Shown: positions 1-10,136 of the stretch, piece by piece
How positions within the stretch are numbered: the stretch's first letter is position 1
How the letters are laid out: the number at the start of each line of letters is the position of its first letter
Assembly: GCA_900073065.1 (NCBI GenBank)
Contig: FJOG01000048.1
Coordinates: forward strand, 168,740-232,739
Length of the DNA: 64,000 bases
DNA from: Phialocephala subalpina
Taxonomy: Eukaryota; Ascomycota; Leotiomycetes; Helotiales; Mollisiaceae
Reading direction: 5' to 3'
Position numbers and translations under genes: made by a program
The notes under the pieces: generated by a model
What the model was told of the DNA's origin: nothing
Databases searched by the model: none
Seen by the model: only the letters and a program-made list of their open reading frames with translations

Positions 1-843
1 GGAGTCGCCTGCAGGTACAACCAATGCTGTTGAGATCTTATTGAAAGTCTCGCCGTCGTTAATCACTCGGATCAAGGCACCTCTGACCGGGAAGCAGCTA
101 CCGTCTCCAACTAGCTCACCACTTGCGAGACCTGTGGCATTGACGATTGCATCGGCATCGAATCGAGTGCGGAGGTCACATTCTTGGGAAAAGAGGTCAC
201 CGCGAAGTGTCTCGGTGACAAAATTCGCCCCTTTTCCTGAGACGAGTCGCATTATCCACTTCATTGCCGTATCGGTATCGATAATTGGAGCCAAGTGCTC
301 ATAGGCATCCACTGCCCCAAATGTTGCGCCTACATCGTGCTCTTCGATCAATTTCGTATTGCGTTGGAAGCCGTTCACTCCACACCTTTCCAATTCGCGC
401 ATCTTCAACAGAGCTGCTCGGTCTTCCTCAATTCTTGAAGTGAAGAAGAAGGCAGATCTTTGCATCTTGACTCCGGACAGGGCAGCCAGCTCAGGGTCAG
501 CAGCAATAGACTCCCAGATCTTGTAGCCGACCATGCACAATCTCTTTGAGTTACCCAAGGAGATAGCATCTGTATGTTGACCACAAGCAGCTGGCGGGTA
601 CTCCCACAAAGCTCCAGCGATCTGAGATGTGAGTCTTTGTTGATTTGAATACGTCGACCACTCTTTTGCCAGGATGGTGACCTTGTAGCCGCAGTCGAGT
701 AGAGCCCAGGCAGTAGTAAGCCCAGTGACCCCTCCACCGAGTACCAGAATGCGCGATGATGAGTTTGTGGGATGGATTTTTGGAGTGGGCAATGGGCTGA
801 AGTTAGACCCGTCGATGATATTCTGATTGAATTCTACGGGCAT
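1..843 (-). CDS. D-amino-acid oxidase-like FAD oxidoreductase (3' end beyond window)
   Basis: The reading frame is open from an ATG at 843 leftwards to base 1, giving 281 codons without a stop, so the C-terminus lies outside the window. Residues about 31-37 show the FAD/ADP-binding glycine motif (LVLGGGVTGL). A following stretch, GALWEYPPAACGQHTD, is of the kind seen in fungal D-amino-acid oxidase-like proteins. FVTETLRGD and DADAIVNATGLAS resemble the later FAD-contacting segment that ends the DAAO Rossmann half. Such enzymes oxidatively deaminate D-amino acids to 2-oxo acids, ammonia and peroxide, usually in peroxisomes. The targeting signal would be at the unseen C-terminus, and substrate cannot be told. 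No intron is needed in the visible part. D-aspartate oxidase or an uncharacterised FAD oxidoreductase are alternatives. Confidence 0.85.
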   Translation of the reverse strand, partial: MPVEFNQNIIDGSNFSPLPTPKIHPTNSSSRILVLGGGVTGLTTAWALLDCGYKVTILAKEWSTYSNQQRLTSQIAGALWEYPPAACGQHTDAISLGNSKRLCMVGYKIWESIAADPELAALSGVKMQRSAFFFTSRIEEDRAALLKMRELERCGVNGFQRNTKLIEEHDVGATFGAVDAYEHLAPIIDTDTAMKWIMRLVSGKGANFVTETLRGDLFSQECDLRTRFDADAIVNATGLASGELVGDGSCFPVRGALIRVINDGETFNKISTALVVPAGDS

Positions 844-1560
844 GGTGAAGGGTCGACTGGACGTCTGGTATAAGGACGAACCCAAGAAATAGAAACGCAG
901 CTAGTTGAAAGTCTTTCCGACGCTCGAAATGTTTGAAGGGAAATCTTTTAAAGGTATCATTTGCGGCGTAAGGAACCAACATTCCGGAAGCAGAATCCGG
1001 ACCCGCTTGCCAAATATTCGGATTCGGCGGTCGCGATAGCAAATACCAGCTGTCAGGAGGGTTGTTACTGAGATCGAATACTTTCGGTACCCACTGATAT
1101 ATTACTTTGGGACAAGTCCTTAAACCGATATAACCCCCCTTTCTGTTAACACCAGAGGTTTTGGGGGTTGCTCTCAGACCCTTTCAGGGGTAGAGCTAGC
1201 CTATTGTAGACTAGTGCGGCAGAGCTTTCATAGCAAGAGATCTCTCACTTAAGAGATCTCTCCTACTCCCCACGCAATTCGATCCTTATGCTTCCCAATA
1301 CTATGACCAGAGAGCCTAATCTTTAATACTTTCAGATTGTGTAACTGGATAGGTTAGAAGGTACCGTGGCTTTGGGATTATCCCTGGCTGTGTTCTATTA
1401 TCACTGGATATCGCAGGGTTATTTCACCGAGTATACTTCCAGTCTCGTCCACATGAGTGACTCAGTTATTACTAAACACTCTGCTAGCTAGCTTCCCCTA
1501 TTTCTCGGCTATTCTCGCTTGAGTCTCTTGATACCCTGCCCCACGCAACCCAACCCCTTG

Positions 1561-1750
1561 GGGTCACTTTTATTGCGATCTCAGAGTCCTGAGCCGCATT
1601 TTACCTCGTACTCCTCATTAAACGCAAAGACAGAACTCAAACATTCTGAAAGCGAAAATTGTCCGACGAGCCGCGTCCGAATGCTCTTCGATCTTGCATG
1701 ATGAAATCAAACAACGACGCCATCCTTGTTACTTATTTCAATCTTTACTC
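1561..1750 (+). repeat. Diverged repeat segment, copy A
   Basis: This segment aligns by eye with 2699-2895, in the same orientation. Shared words include ATCTCAGAG, GAACTCAAA.ATTCT.AAAGC and ATGA.AAA.C.AA..AACGACGCC. Identity looks like roughly 70 percent (estimate), and many differences are C/T or G/A. It is probably a decayed duplicated promoter or transposon segment. Confidence 0.6.
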
Positions 1751-1783
1751 TGATATGTTCATTAATCTATATATCCCTACTTG

Positions 1784-1862
1784 CCCGAAACCTTATACAA
1801 GGGTCACGACGAAAACAGGAAAGTACCCGAAACCTTATGAAGGGGCCACAACGAAAATTATA
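1784..1862 (+). repeat. 42 bp tandem repeat, two copies
   Basis: The word CCCGAAACCTTAT occurs at 1784 and again at 1826. It is followed in both copies by a similar AAGGG.C.AC.ACGAAAA block, giving a 42 bp period. Confidence 0.65.
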
Positions 1863-2057
1863 TACCAGGTACGTATTATAATATTGCATCGTAAAATCAG
1901 ATGATCGCTTTAGTTAGGTAGCGATATAGCTAGCTAGCGCTCCGGGCCAAAGTAGAACCAGTAGACAGAGAGAGGCAAAGAGAGAAAGAGTTATGGAGTG
2001 TTCTCTGTTGTAGAATTTCAAGCTCTTCTACAAGGCAACTATAAGCCAAACCATCTA

Positions 2058-2219
2058 CCGGGCGAGCGCAGCGAGACGGTCCCGGCGGCGCAGCGCAGTC
2101 GCCGAGCACGTCGAGGTGGTGCGCGAGCTACGCGCTGGCCCAAGCCACGGCCCATTCGTTTCGGGCTAGGCGTAGTCGTAGGCGCCTGTGCCACCTGCGC
2201 CATCTCGCCGCGCCCGTAG
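2058..2219. other. GC-rich patch of unknown origin
   Basis: A sharply GC-rich stretch (GCGAGCGCAGCGAGACGG and onward) sits in otherwise AT-leaning intergenic DNA. A 73-codon ORF crosses it but resembles no family I know. It could be a fragment of a retroelement LTR, but I see no TG...CA ends or target duplication to prove that. Confidence 0.35.
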
Positions 2220-2698
2220 GCTCAGTAGTACTAAGACAAGTATAACTCGAAACTTCTCAAAAGTGACACTAAGCCCCCCTGCAATTATGGAAGATCTGAA
2301 GAGCATAGCGGGTTGATCTCACGTGACATCACCCCTATCTCAATACACAGTTCTCGATCTTCCAGCCTTGCCCAAACTACATAGACCGACTTGTATCGTT
2401 CGGGATGGTCCTAGCTACAATCAAAATGTTTGGTTTTACGCCGCTTTCCAGTCTAGCTCTAGCTCGGACCAAGATAAAGTCCGAGCAAACACGGGAGATT
2501 AAAACCTCGTCGATGATTCGCAGACTTATAGATGTCATGCTAGAAGAGTCCATTTCTGCACCGGATTCTCCGTAGGCCTTCCATTTATGTTGAAGTAATT
2601 ATCTCATTTGTACGTATATCCTTCGGATTTGGAGCTCCAACTCTGACTCTGTCTTTTCTGACGGTAGTCCTGCTCAGGGCTTCGCAAGCATTCCATAT

Positions 2699-2895
2699 GC
2701 TGTAACTTTCATTGCAATCTCAGAGCCCTAGGCTACAATTGATCTCGCACTCCTATTGAACCTAAAGACCGAACTCAAAGATTCTAAAAGCTAAAAATGT
2801 TCGAAGGATCTCAATGCTAATCGATACTACATGATAAAACCAAAAAACGACGCCCTTCTTGTCACGTATCTCAATCTTCACTCAGGGATCTCATT
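2699..2895 (+). repeat. Diverged repeat segment, copy B
   Basis: This is the second copy of the segment at 1561-1750, about 1.14 kb downstream and ending about 300 bp before the HET gene. It may be the native upstream region of the HET gene, with copy A left by a duplication. Confidence 0.6.
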
Positions 2896-3210
2896 CGATT
2901 CTTGCACATTGCTTCTACATAACCACTTCGTCCATCAGATCTGAAAACTTCGGATAATTGGATAACTACCTAATATACAGGCGTCACGTGTGGTTAGTCA
3001 TACATGCATCATCTGCAGAGTTTTTCCGAGCGCATCATGAGTCTTCGAACTTCCTCCAAACCACTGTCGCCTCTTCGATCCACCATACGTTTCTTCCATA
3101 CTGGTATACCCATAACCTTTTAAACGAGACCAACCCTCGAGCACCTCGAATAGGGGTCTCGCTTGCGGCTCGCCGATTACTAGGCCCCACTAGGCCGGCC
3201 TGACACGATC

Positions 3211-5055
3211 ATGGTTTCTTTTCCTTCTAACGACGTCGAGAGGTATCTCAGCAACGTAAACCAAACAACCGAGATCACTCCGTATCAAAATCTTAGGGAG
3301 AGTCAGATCAGACTAGCAGAGATCAAAGGAGCATTCTCCCATGATGAGGACGTCGTTTGCTCCCTCCTGACTGTCTCACGAGATACAGCGTTGCCATACC
3401 ACGCTCTATCATACTGCTGGGGACCACGTACGGAATTCGGTAAAGGGTCAATTAAGCTTGATGTTGGAGGCAACAGAGTCAGGTGGCCAGTGACCCCGAC
3501 GCTCGAGATGGCTCTTCGTAGGCTTCGGTCCACGGACGAACATACGCGTCTGTTGATATGGGTAGACGCGATTTGTATCAATCAGTCAGATGAGCAGGAA
3601 AAGGGTGAACAAGTCCAAGAGATGCGTCTTGTCTATCAAAATGCAGCGGAGGTTTCGGTCTGGCTGGGCCCAGAAGACGATGATTGCCTCCTTGCCTGGA
3701 CGCTCATGAATGACATCGAAGACTGTCATGGAGATCTTGCTGCCATCCGAGAGTTTATCCACCCCATCCGAGAAAAAGAGTTTGAAGCACTCAAGGCGGT
3801 ATTCAGAAGAGAGTATTTCTGGAGGATTTGGGTGGTACAAGAGGTTGCGTGTGCCAGGAATGCAGTCGTCTATTGTGGTTCGATGTCCATGCCGTGGTCA
3901 AGCCTGCTCAATGTTGGTAACACCCTGGAAAATATCAGAACCACGTTGCAAATGGACAATTTCCTGGACAGGGTCACAACTCAATCCATGCTGATGAATG
4001 GCAGTCCCAACATCTTGAAAACAACTAACTCTTCCATTATGCCATTTTCGGAAACTGAAGCACCTCCTCTTTTAGACTTGCTGCGGACACATATGAGCAA
4101 AGGCTCTACTGTTCCACATGACAAGGTGTACGGGCTTGTGGGGATATCGTCTGACAGAGTGTCCTTCGGCAAGATCGACTATGAGCGATCGCCGAGAGCA
4201 ACATTCATCCATACTGCACATCACATCATTTCGACAACACACAAACTGAATGCAATATGTATAAAGCAGAACGGGGATAATTACTTCAACCTACCATCCT
4301 GGGTGCCTGACTGGGAACGAAGGAGTTTGTATCCAAGGCGTCGAGTAAAGCTCCTGCATATTCGTCAGCCACCATTCACAGCATCGCAAACTAAGCTCGC
4401 GCGCGTGAGCTTTACTAATGATAAGGAGGTTATGATCGCCGATGGCTTTATAATAGACACAATCATTGCAGCAGGACAGACATTTTTTGTTGAAGGTCCC
4501 AAAATAAACATTATACCAGCACTAAAGGCCTTCCATAACTGGTTTACGCTTTTTGTGAACCATATTGGCATTGAAGGACTAGACATCTTTCCGCGGACAC
4601 TTTGTGGTGGAGCTTGGGACTTGCAATACTCGAATTTTGGACCAGATTCACCTCAACAATTGACTGTCTTTTTCGATCTCCTTCAAAAGCTTCTACCAGG
4701 ACTATTACTACACGGAGTCCCTTTACCGGCGCCAGCCGTAAATCAAGACCACGAAATAGCACCAGAAGTCCTCGAAGCTCGCCAACGAGCGATAGTGGCG
4801 TCGGCTTCTACTCGAATGCACGCGAAACGACTTGTTATCTCCAGAACAAGACTTGCAGGTCTCGCGCCACAGGCGGCAGAGGAAGGTGATCACATCGTTG
4901 TACTCTTGGGATGCGACTTTCCAGTTGTTATGCGGAATATGGGTAGCTATTGGACGCTGATTGGAGAGGTATATGTGGATGGAATTATGTACGGAGAAGC
5001 AATGGATGGGCTTCACTCAGGTAAATACAAGGAGCAAGGTTTTACGATTCGCTAA
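3211..5055 (+). CDS. Heterokaryon-incompatibility (HET) domain protein
   Basis: A single 614-codon exon opens at the ATG at 3211. The HET domain occupies roughly residues 55-220 and shows its conserved blocks in order: YHALSYCWG, then LIWVDAICINQSDEQEK..QV..M..VY..A, then VWLG, then FWRIWVVQEVA. HET proteins mediate non-self recognition between fused hyphae, and activation triggers cell death. The C-terminal half has a GDHIVVLLGCDFPVVMRN block that typically closes this type of HET protein (a lid-like stretch before the end). No NACHT, WD or ankyrin module is attached, so a partner, if any, is encoded elsewhere. The absence of introns is common for this family. The immediately upstream DNA is repeat-bearing. 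The incompatibility locus it belongs to cannot be assigned. Confidence 0.92.
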   Translation: MVSFPSNDVERYLSNVNQTTEITPYQNLRESQIRLAEIKGAFSHDEDVVCSLLTVSRDTALPYHALSYCWGPRTEFGKGSIKLDVGGNRVRWPVTPTLEMALRRLRSTDEHTRLLIWVDAICINQSDEQEKGEQVQEMRLVYQNAAEVSVWLGPEDDDCLLAWTLMNDIEDCHGDLAAIREFIHPIREKEFEALKAVFRREYFWRIWVVQEVACARNAVVYCGSMSMPWSSLLNVGNTLENIRTTLQMDNFLDRVTTQSMLMNGSPNILKTTNSSIMPFSETEAPPLLDLLRTHMSKGSTVPHDKVYGLVGISSDRVSFGKIDYERSPRATFIHTAHHIISTTHKLNAICIKQNGDNYFNLPSWVPDWERRSLYPRRRVKLLHIRQPPFTASQTKLARVSFTNDKEVMIADGFIIDTIIAAGQTFFVEGPKINIIPALKAFHNWFTLFVNHIGIEGLDIFPRTLCGGAWDLQYSNFGPDSPQQLTVFFDLLQKLLPGLLLHGVPLPAPAVNQDHEIAPEVLEARQRAIVASASTRMHAKRLVISRTRLAGLAPQAAEEGDHIVVLLGCDFPVVMRNMGSYWTLIGEVYVDGIMYGEAMDGLHSGKYKEQGFTIR

Positions 5056-5166
5056 GACGTCCGAATTGCAAGGCGTACCTGGAAAGCAATACTCTTCGGA
5101 TTTGTGTTACTCAAGTTTTGAGATTCAAAACTCAGCACCAACTCTGTCGTTCAATTCCACCACTTT

Positions 5167-5964
5167 TCATGGCTCTGCAAGCATGCCATATGTAGTCACA
5201 CCTCTTCCTCCGGATACGAAATTTCCATTGGCATCTATGCTTCCTTTTCCGATTACCACTACCTCCACGACTTTAAATCCAAAGTGAACATAAACATCCC
5301 GTGCGTGTGCGTTGGTGGCTTCTACCCATGCTGGTAGACCTGCCTTCCGAGCTTGCAGAAGGCACGGATCAAAGAGTGCACGGATCGCACCTACGAGAAG
5401 GTCGAGAAATTGATCAGTGAGTGGCTTCTGGAGAAAGAAAACAAGTGTCGAGGTCAGGTTTTACGTACCAGGTTCTTGCCTTTCCGGATGTCTTCCAAGG
5501 AGATTCAGATACCAGTGGCTTCGATCTCCTAAGTGACGCTTCTTGGCCGCTGTGTACTTTTGTTTATACTCAACCAAAGGCGCGGGGAGAGTACTGAGAT
5601 CCGGAGGTGGAAGTTTCACATCAGGAGGTACCCTTATCTTTATGTCAGTAATATACCCTCGACGAACTTGAAGTCCTTTTGCCTCCACAGAGCACAAATA
5701 GAGAACTCACCACAGCGCGACAGCAGCCCAGTCTCCAGCCTCAACGAGATGAGCTCCAAGACCTACTCTTGTCTTTATCGATGGCAGAAAGTGCTTTATA
5801 CGACGTTCCCTGGGGATTTCGGCGTCGTTAGGCAAGGAATCTAGAGAAAGAACAGCTGCTCGGTTCAGGGCATCGCCAGCAAAAGCATCGGCTATAACGT
5901 GCGCTATACGCTCAGCATATTCGTCTTTTCCGACTGTGATAGGAGGCAAACTTTTGGATGCCAT
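5167..5964 (-). CDS. GNAT-family N-acetyltransferase
   Basis: Three exons restore one frame: 5964-5711, 5632-5469 and 5390-5167, giving 213 aa. Both introns are 78 nt. The joined protein contains the GNAT core: HWYLNLLGRHPERQ (strand beta4), a degenerate acetyl-CoA loop RQEPGA, then AGLPAWVEATNAHARDVY and HFGFKVV near the C-terminus. GNAT enzymes move acetyl from acetyl-CoA to an amine; the substrate is unknown here. I chose the ATG at 5964 (MASKSLPP); an in-frame ATG at 6081 would add 39 residues without family support. The second intron uses a GTAGGTGCG-proximal TAG acceptor chosen because it alone keeps the motif in frame. The gene converges on the HET gene with only about 110 bp between stops. 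Confidence 0.82.
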
Positions 5965-6631
5965 GGCAAGAGTAATTAAGATGGAGAAGTAATCGTTAAA
6001 CTGACTCTTGGGTAATGACTCTTCTATTTCGTTCATAAGTGGAGCGAGCACGTTTTTTGCAGCACTAACCATATATGGCAAGCATTGCCGATTGAGAACA
6101 AGTTACACATGGCAAGCCGGGGACACGATACACTTGGAGCAGGATCGAAGTTGGAGGGCATGAATACCAACAGGGTGGATGTTGGTATTAGGTAAAATAT
6201 TTGGTTTCCAATGTACGAATGTTGCGATAGAGAGTGTATTCCATTCTTGCTCGAACGGACCAATGAAAGCGACGTTCGCTTAACAGCGAACCTACAAGGA
6301 AAACAATACATGTTCCTCGAGAGATCCATGTTTAACATTATGATTTGTCCGAGTTTGAAAATAGGACACGACGCCGGCAGAGGCTTTGTGTAATTGTCGG
6401 ATGGAGACCGGAAATTCTTTCAGAGCTGCAATGTTGCTAATCTCGCTGGGGGCATGATCCCCTTCCCCTTTCCCCTCGAAATGGCAAGCGAGGTTCGCTT
6501 AACACATCCCTTGCATCAGTCTCAAGGCGCCTCTTTACATTCCTCGACGGAGTTCGGTTTCTTTTGACGCGCTCCAAATAATAATATTCTCCCCGCTTCA
6601 CACATGTGCCCCTCTCGATGTATGTTGTATC
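5965..6631. promoter_or_regulatory. Divergent intergenic region
   Basis: This 667 bp separates the divergent GNAT and lectin/glycosyltransferase-like genes and must hold both promoters. I see no coding frame of substance and no clear repeat. Confidence 0.4.
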
Positions 6632-8214
6632 ATGGATCCAGTCCGCCTTCCTCGGAAACTGGTCGTTCCAGCAGGCATCATCGTCTTTTGGTTTCTCGTC
6701 GCAGTCATCTTCTACAACACCCTTGGGGACAGCTTCCACTTGAACCCATGGATGGGATATTACTCGTATGAAGACTGGAATGGCGGACCAAACAGTACTG
6801 GTTCTTACCAAAGCCGGAAAATCAACATCCTGAAGTCCGATGTCTCAGGGCTATTGCTCAGCTCATCGAAACGTACTCTGAAAGCACCAGGAGGTGCATA
6901 TCAACTAGAGCTCCAAGAAGATGGAGATTTAGTAGTGTCTACAAAAGATCAAAGAGGGGCTTGGACTCGACACATAAAATGGTCTGCGGGCACTGGAGCG
7001 ACATGTTGCGGGATGCAGAAGGGAATTCATACTCTTCTGTTCGAAAATGATGGCAGACTCGTCGTTCTGGCGAAGAATGAGAACAAACCAGCATTGGTAG
7101 TTTGGCACTCTAATCTGCTGCTCGAATGCCAGAACGCAATGTTGAAGATTGGGGAGACCGGCTCAGCAGACAAAGCCAGCACATCGGTCCTTTCGCTCGA
7201 TGACCAAGGCACGCTTGAGATCGTGCGAGACGGATCTCCAATGTGCGCCATATACAAAGAAGAGAAGGATGTAGCAGATGGAAGGCTAGCTGTTGTAATC
7301 TCTGGGCTATACCGTTCAAACGCTATCGTATGTTCGTCACACATCGACTTGATCAAATCTTGGAACGGGACAGGGGTCGATGTCTTCTTTTATACATTCT
7401 TCGATGATAGAGCGGTCAAGGCTGATGTGCAGGAGAAGGCGATTCGTGAATGCTATGGAGAGTATCTCAAGGATCTGGCAATTGTTGAAGAAGAGTACGA
7501 GACGATGGCTCCAGAGTTAATACCCCCACAGTAAGCAATCCTTCCCGCTTTTCTTTGAGATTCAGAGGCTGACTGCAGCATTTCAGATGCGACGGCAACT
7601 CGCCGAGAATACACGCTCAACTCAAGACTGCCATGCTCAGCGGCGCAATGATGGACCGGTACACCATCAAGACAGGCGTCACATACGACAGAGTCCTTCG
7701 CATGCGTCCGGATAACATGTTCTGGGGCGTCATGCCAGAATTGAAGACAGAGCTAGGAACACTTCTTCGTCCACATCCTTATGGAGAACACTACTTCTAC
7801 TGCTCGCGTCCAAACGGGGACTTTCAAGTTGCTTCGCATACTTTGACATCCAGATTCGACATTCTAAACTGACAACGCACCCTAGGTGCCTCGGACCAAA
7901 TCGCATTCGGCACATTGCAAGACATGAGAATATGGTTTAACATGTACAACTACCACAACGAAATCCTAGAATACGCCAGAGATGGAAAGGCTTTCACTCC
8001 ATTCGGTGGCTGTGAAGACATTCCAGCTGGACCGGGTCGTGAAGGCTGCACGAGATCGGCTAGTTGTGCGGTGGAGTGTTTAATGGGGTATTATTTGGAG
8101 CTGATGGGTGTGAAGTTTCAGGTGGCTTGGAATTGGCAGGAGAATGTGCAGAGGATGGGGACGCCGAAGTTGACGGGCCCGGGGTATGGACCGCTGCCGC
8201 CAGGGTATAGCTAG
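6632..8214 (+). CDS. Type II membrane protein, B-lectin plus glycosyltransferase-like domain
   Basis: The protein starts MDPVRLPRK and has one membrane anchor at about residues 11-29 (VVPAGIIVFWFLVAVIFYN), suggesting a type II Golgi/ER protein. Two bulb-lectin strands follow: LELQEDGDLVVS and LLFENDGRLVVL. The rest (RLAVVISGLYRSN, VFFYTFFDD, YDRVLRMRPDN) resembles fungal glycosyltransferase-like proteins. Exon 1 is 6632-7530 and intron 1 is 7531-7586 (56 nt), joining PPQ to CDGNSPR. A second intron must end at the TAG at 7885, with a CTGAC branch site just before it. The only GT donor that keeps frame is a poor GTCCAA at 7808, so that splice is uncertain or the gene carries a small defect. 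The last exon has six cysteines and ends at 8214. Enzymatic activity is inferred only. Confidence 0.72.
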
Positions 8215-9100
8215 AAGTTTGAGGCTCGTATTTTGCGTGAAATAAAGCTAGAAAGGATAGATTATTCTCAAAATTGACGATTGTTTGTGTTGGAGAGAAG
8301 CAAAATGTCGAGCAAACGTGGGATGAAGCGTAAGTAGATGCTGTGAAGGTCGTGTATTCCTCCATTTGATATACAAGCACATAAACTGCGGTACTATTTG
8401 GGACATTAGTTAGCCAACAACTTTGAGCTTAGAATTATGAAGAAGACGGATGGTATTTCCATTCATTGACCAGTCACTTCGTGTCAAAAATCTGACGAGC
8501 GTTGAAAGTCAGGCACGAGGTCAAACACCTGTTTAATCGATGAGTGTTGGAGGCACTATTGTGGCCCCAGAAAACACAGTATCATGCGCCACGTGCTACC
8601 CGTAAATATATATAAAAACCAACACTATAAATGGACAAATTGTTGAGAAAATTGTAAGTGACTGGGTGAATGAGAACCTCAAGTTGGTGACCGGTAAATC
8701 GAACTTGCAGAAAAAAACGATATCTGAATCCCAAGTCAATTGTGAACACCGTGAGAATATCTGAAATTTGGAATGTACTTTCGAATTGTTTTATAGCTAG
8801 TGCAAAAAATATGATTTGGTGCAAAGAAGACATTAGGTTCCGTCTGCAGCGGTGGTGGTGCGTGACCTGAATTTGGCGTCCGGAGCGCTGAAGAGACAGG
8901 GACTTGCAGTTTGTAGAGCGCTGTAATCATAGCGGTTGAAGCCTGAAAAACAGTGCTTCAAAAGCCACAGCCTTAACGCCGAACACGTGCTGTCTCGGAT
9001 CCGAAATAATCGGCTTTCAACCTCGGTCCGAAATTGCTGGCGCGTAACCTAAGCCCCAACTTCAATCTTCACTCTCATCAACGACATCCAAGTCCATCCA
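8215..9100. other. Intergenic, nothing recognised
   Basis: About 890 bp between two plus-strand genes. Short minus-strand ORFs are present but have no domain-like pattern. The last 150 bp presumably carries the promoter of the next gene. Confidence 0.4.
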
Positions 9101-10136
9101 ATGCGCAAAGCTCTAGGATCCCTCAAAGAAATACGTTCGAGATCGTCTTCTAGCAAGATGTCCGATCCCGCAGAGCCTGAACCAGAAGAGCAATCACAGA
9201 CACCGCCGGAAGAGCGCCAAAGAAAGAGAGATAAGCTCAACGCGTTCCTGTCAGTGCAGTCCCCCACTTCCTGCACGCCCAGCCAACCTTAACCTTGACC
9301 CCAGGCACGAAGAGTACGACAAAGGCTTGGAGAAAACGAAGGACTCACTTCTCAAAGCCGAGCTCTCACTCAAACACTCCCTCGGCCTGGGCCATAAACC
9401 CAATGTCATCCCTTGGAGCGAACCCCGCATCGATGGCGATCTGAGGACAGTGGCTATAGGATGGCATCCCGTCGCTGGAATGGGTGGAAAATGGCTAGCT
9501 GAGAAATCTGGACTCGGGAAAATGGTCACGAGAGAAATTGGGAAGTATCCCGATCCGACGCAACACTGGGCTGTACTCGTTGGGGAGTATGTGCATGAGC
9601 TTTGGATGGATGAGGAGTTGACGGTGATTTATATTAATGAGAAGATTGAGGATTTGGGAGAGGAGTGGAGGACGTTTGAGGTAGGGAAGACGAGGTTTAC
9701 GGATGAGGCGCTCAGACAAGCTGGTATGATCTCACTTCCTACTTTCTTTTCCTTCACTCTACGATGATGTGTGGAGGAGGCTGATACGTTGTCAGGTGAG
9801 ATGGTGATTCACAACATGCGCCAGAAGCGCGCTGCCTATAACATCATATCCAACAACTGCCAGAATTTCGCCGTTCTAATGCTAGATGCCATTCAAATCG
9901 GGGCACACCAAGAATTCGCAACGAGTTTTGCAGTGTACCAACGAGCGACCGGCAAGGGCACGATCAAGGATCTGTTCGAAGACCATCATCCCGAGGAGCA
10001 GAAGACGGATGTGGAGACCCGGCCGGAGGCGGAAGGAGTGGAAAAGCTTCATAGGGTCGACACGGTGCAGAACGCGCAGAGCGTGATGAATGCGAATACG
10101 ACGAAGCTAGACAATCACAAGTCGTTCTTTTCCTAA
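9101..10136 (+). CDS. Conserved fungal protein with LRAT/NlpC-like His and Asn-Cys motifs
   Basis: Three exons (9101-9249, 9305-9723, 9796-10136; introns 55 and 72 nt) give a continuous 302 aa protein. The N-terminus is charged and low-complexity; an ATG at 9158 (MSDPAEPE) is an alternative start. The middle has HWAVLVGEYVHELWMDEE and the third exon YNIISNNCQNFAVLMLDAI. A histidine in a beta strand followed about 90 residues later by Asn-Cys-x-x-Phe is the arrangement of the circularly permuted papain-like folds (LRAT, PPPDE and NlpC/P60 relatives), where His and Cys are catalytic. That fold assignment is inference from the motif pair. The role could be acyltransferase, peptidase or deubiquitinase-like. 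The C-terminal 50 residues are acidic and polar. Confidence 0.75.

Larger units (their letters stand above)
844..3210. other. Intergenic region with degraded repeats
   Basis: This 2.4 kb lies between the DAAO-like gene and the HET gene and has no convincing gene. It holds two diverged copies of one about 190 bp segment, a 42 bp tandem pair and a GC-rich patch, all listed separately. A 12 bp direct repeat containing AGAGATCTCT occurs at about 1235-1246 and 1251-1262. The short ORFs here lack codon structure or family resemblance. Confidence 0.6.
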
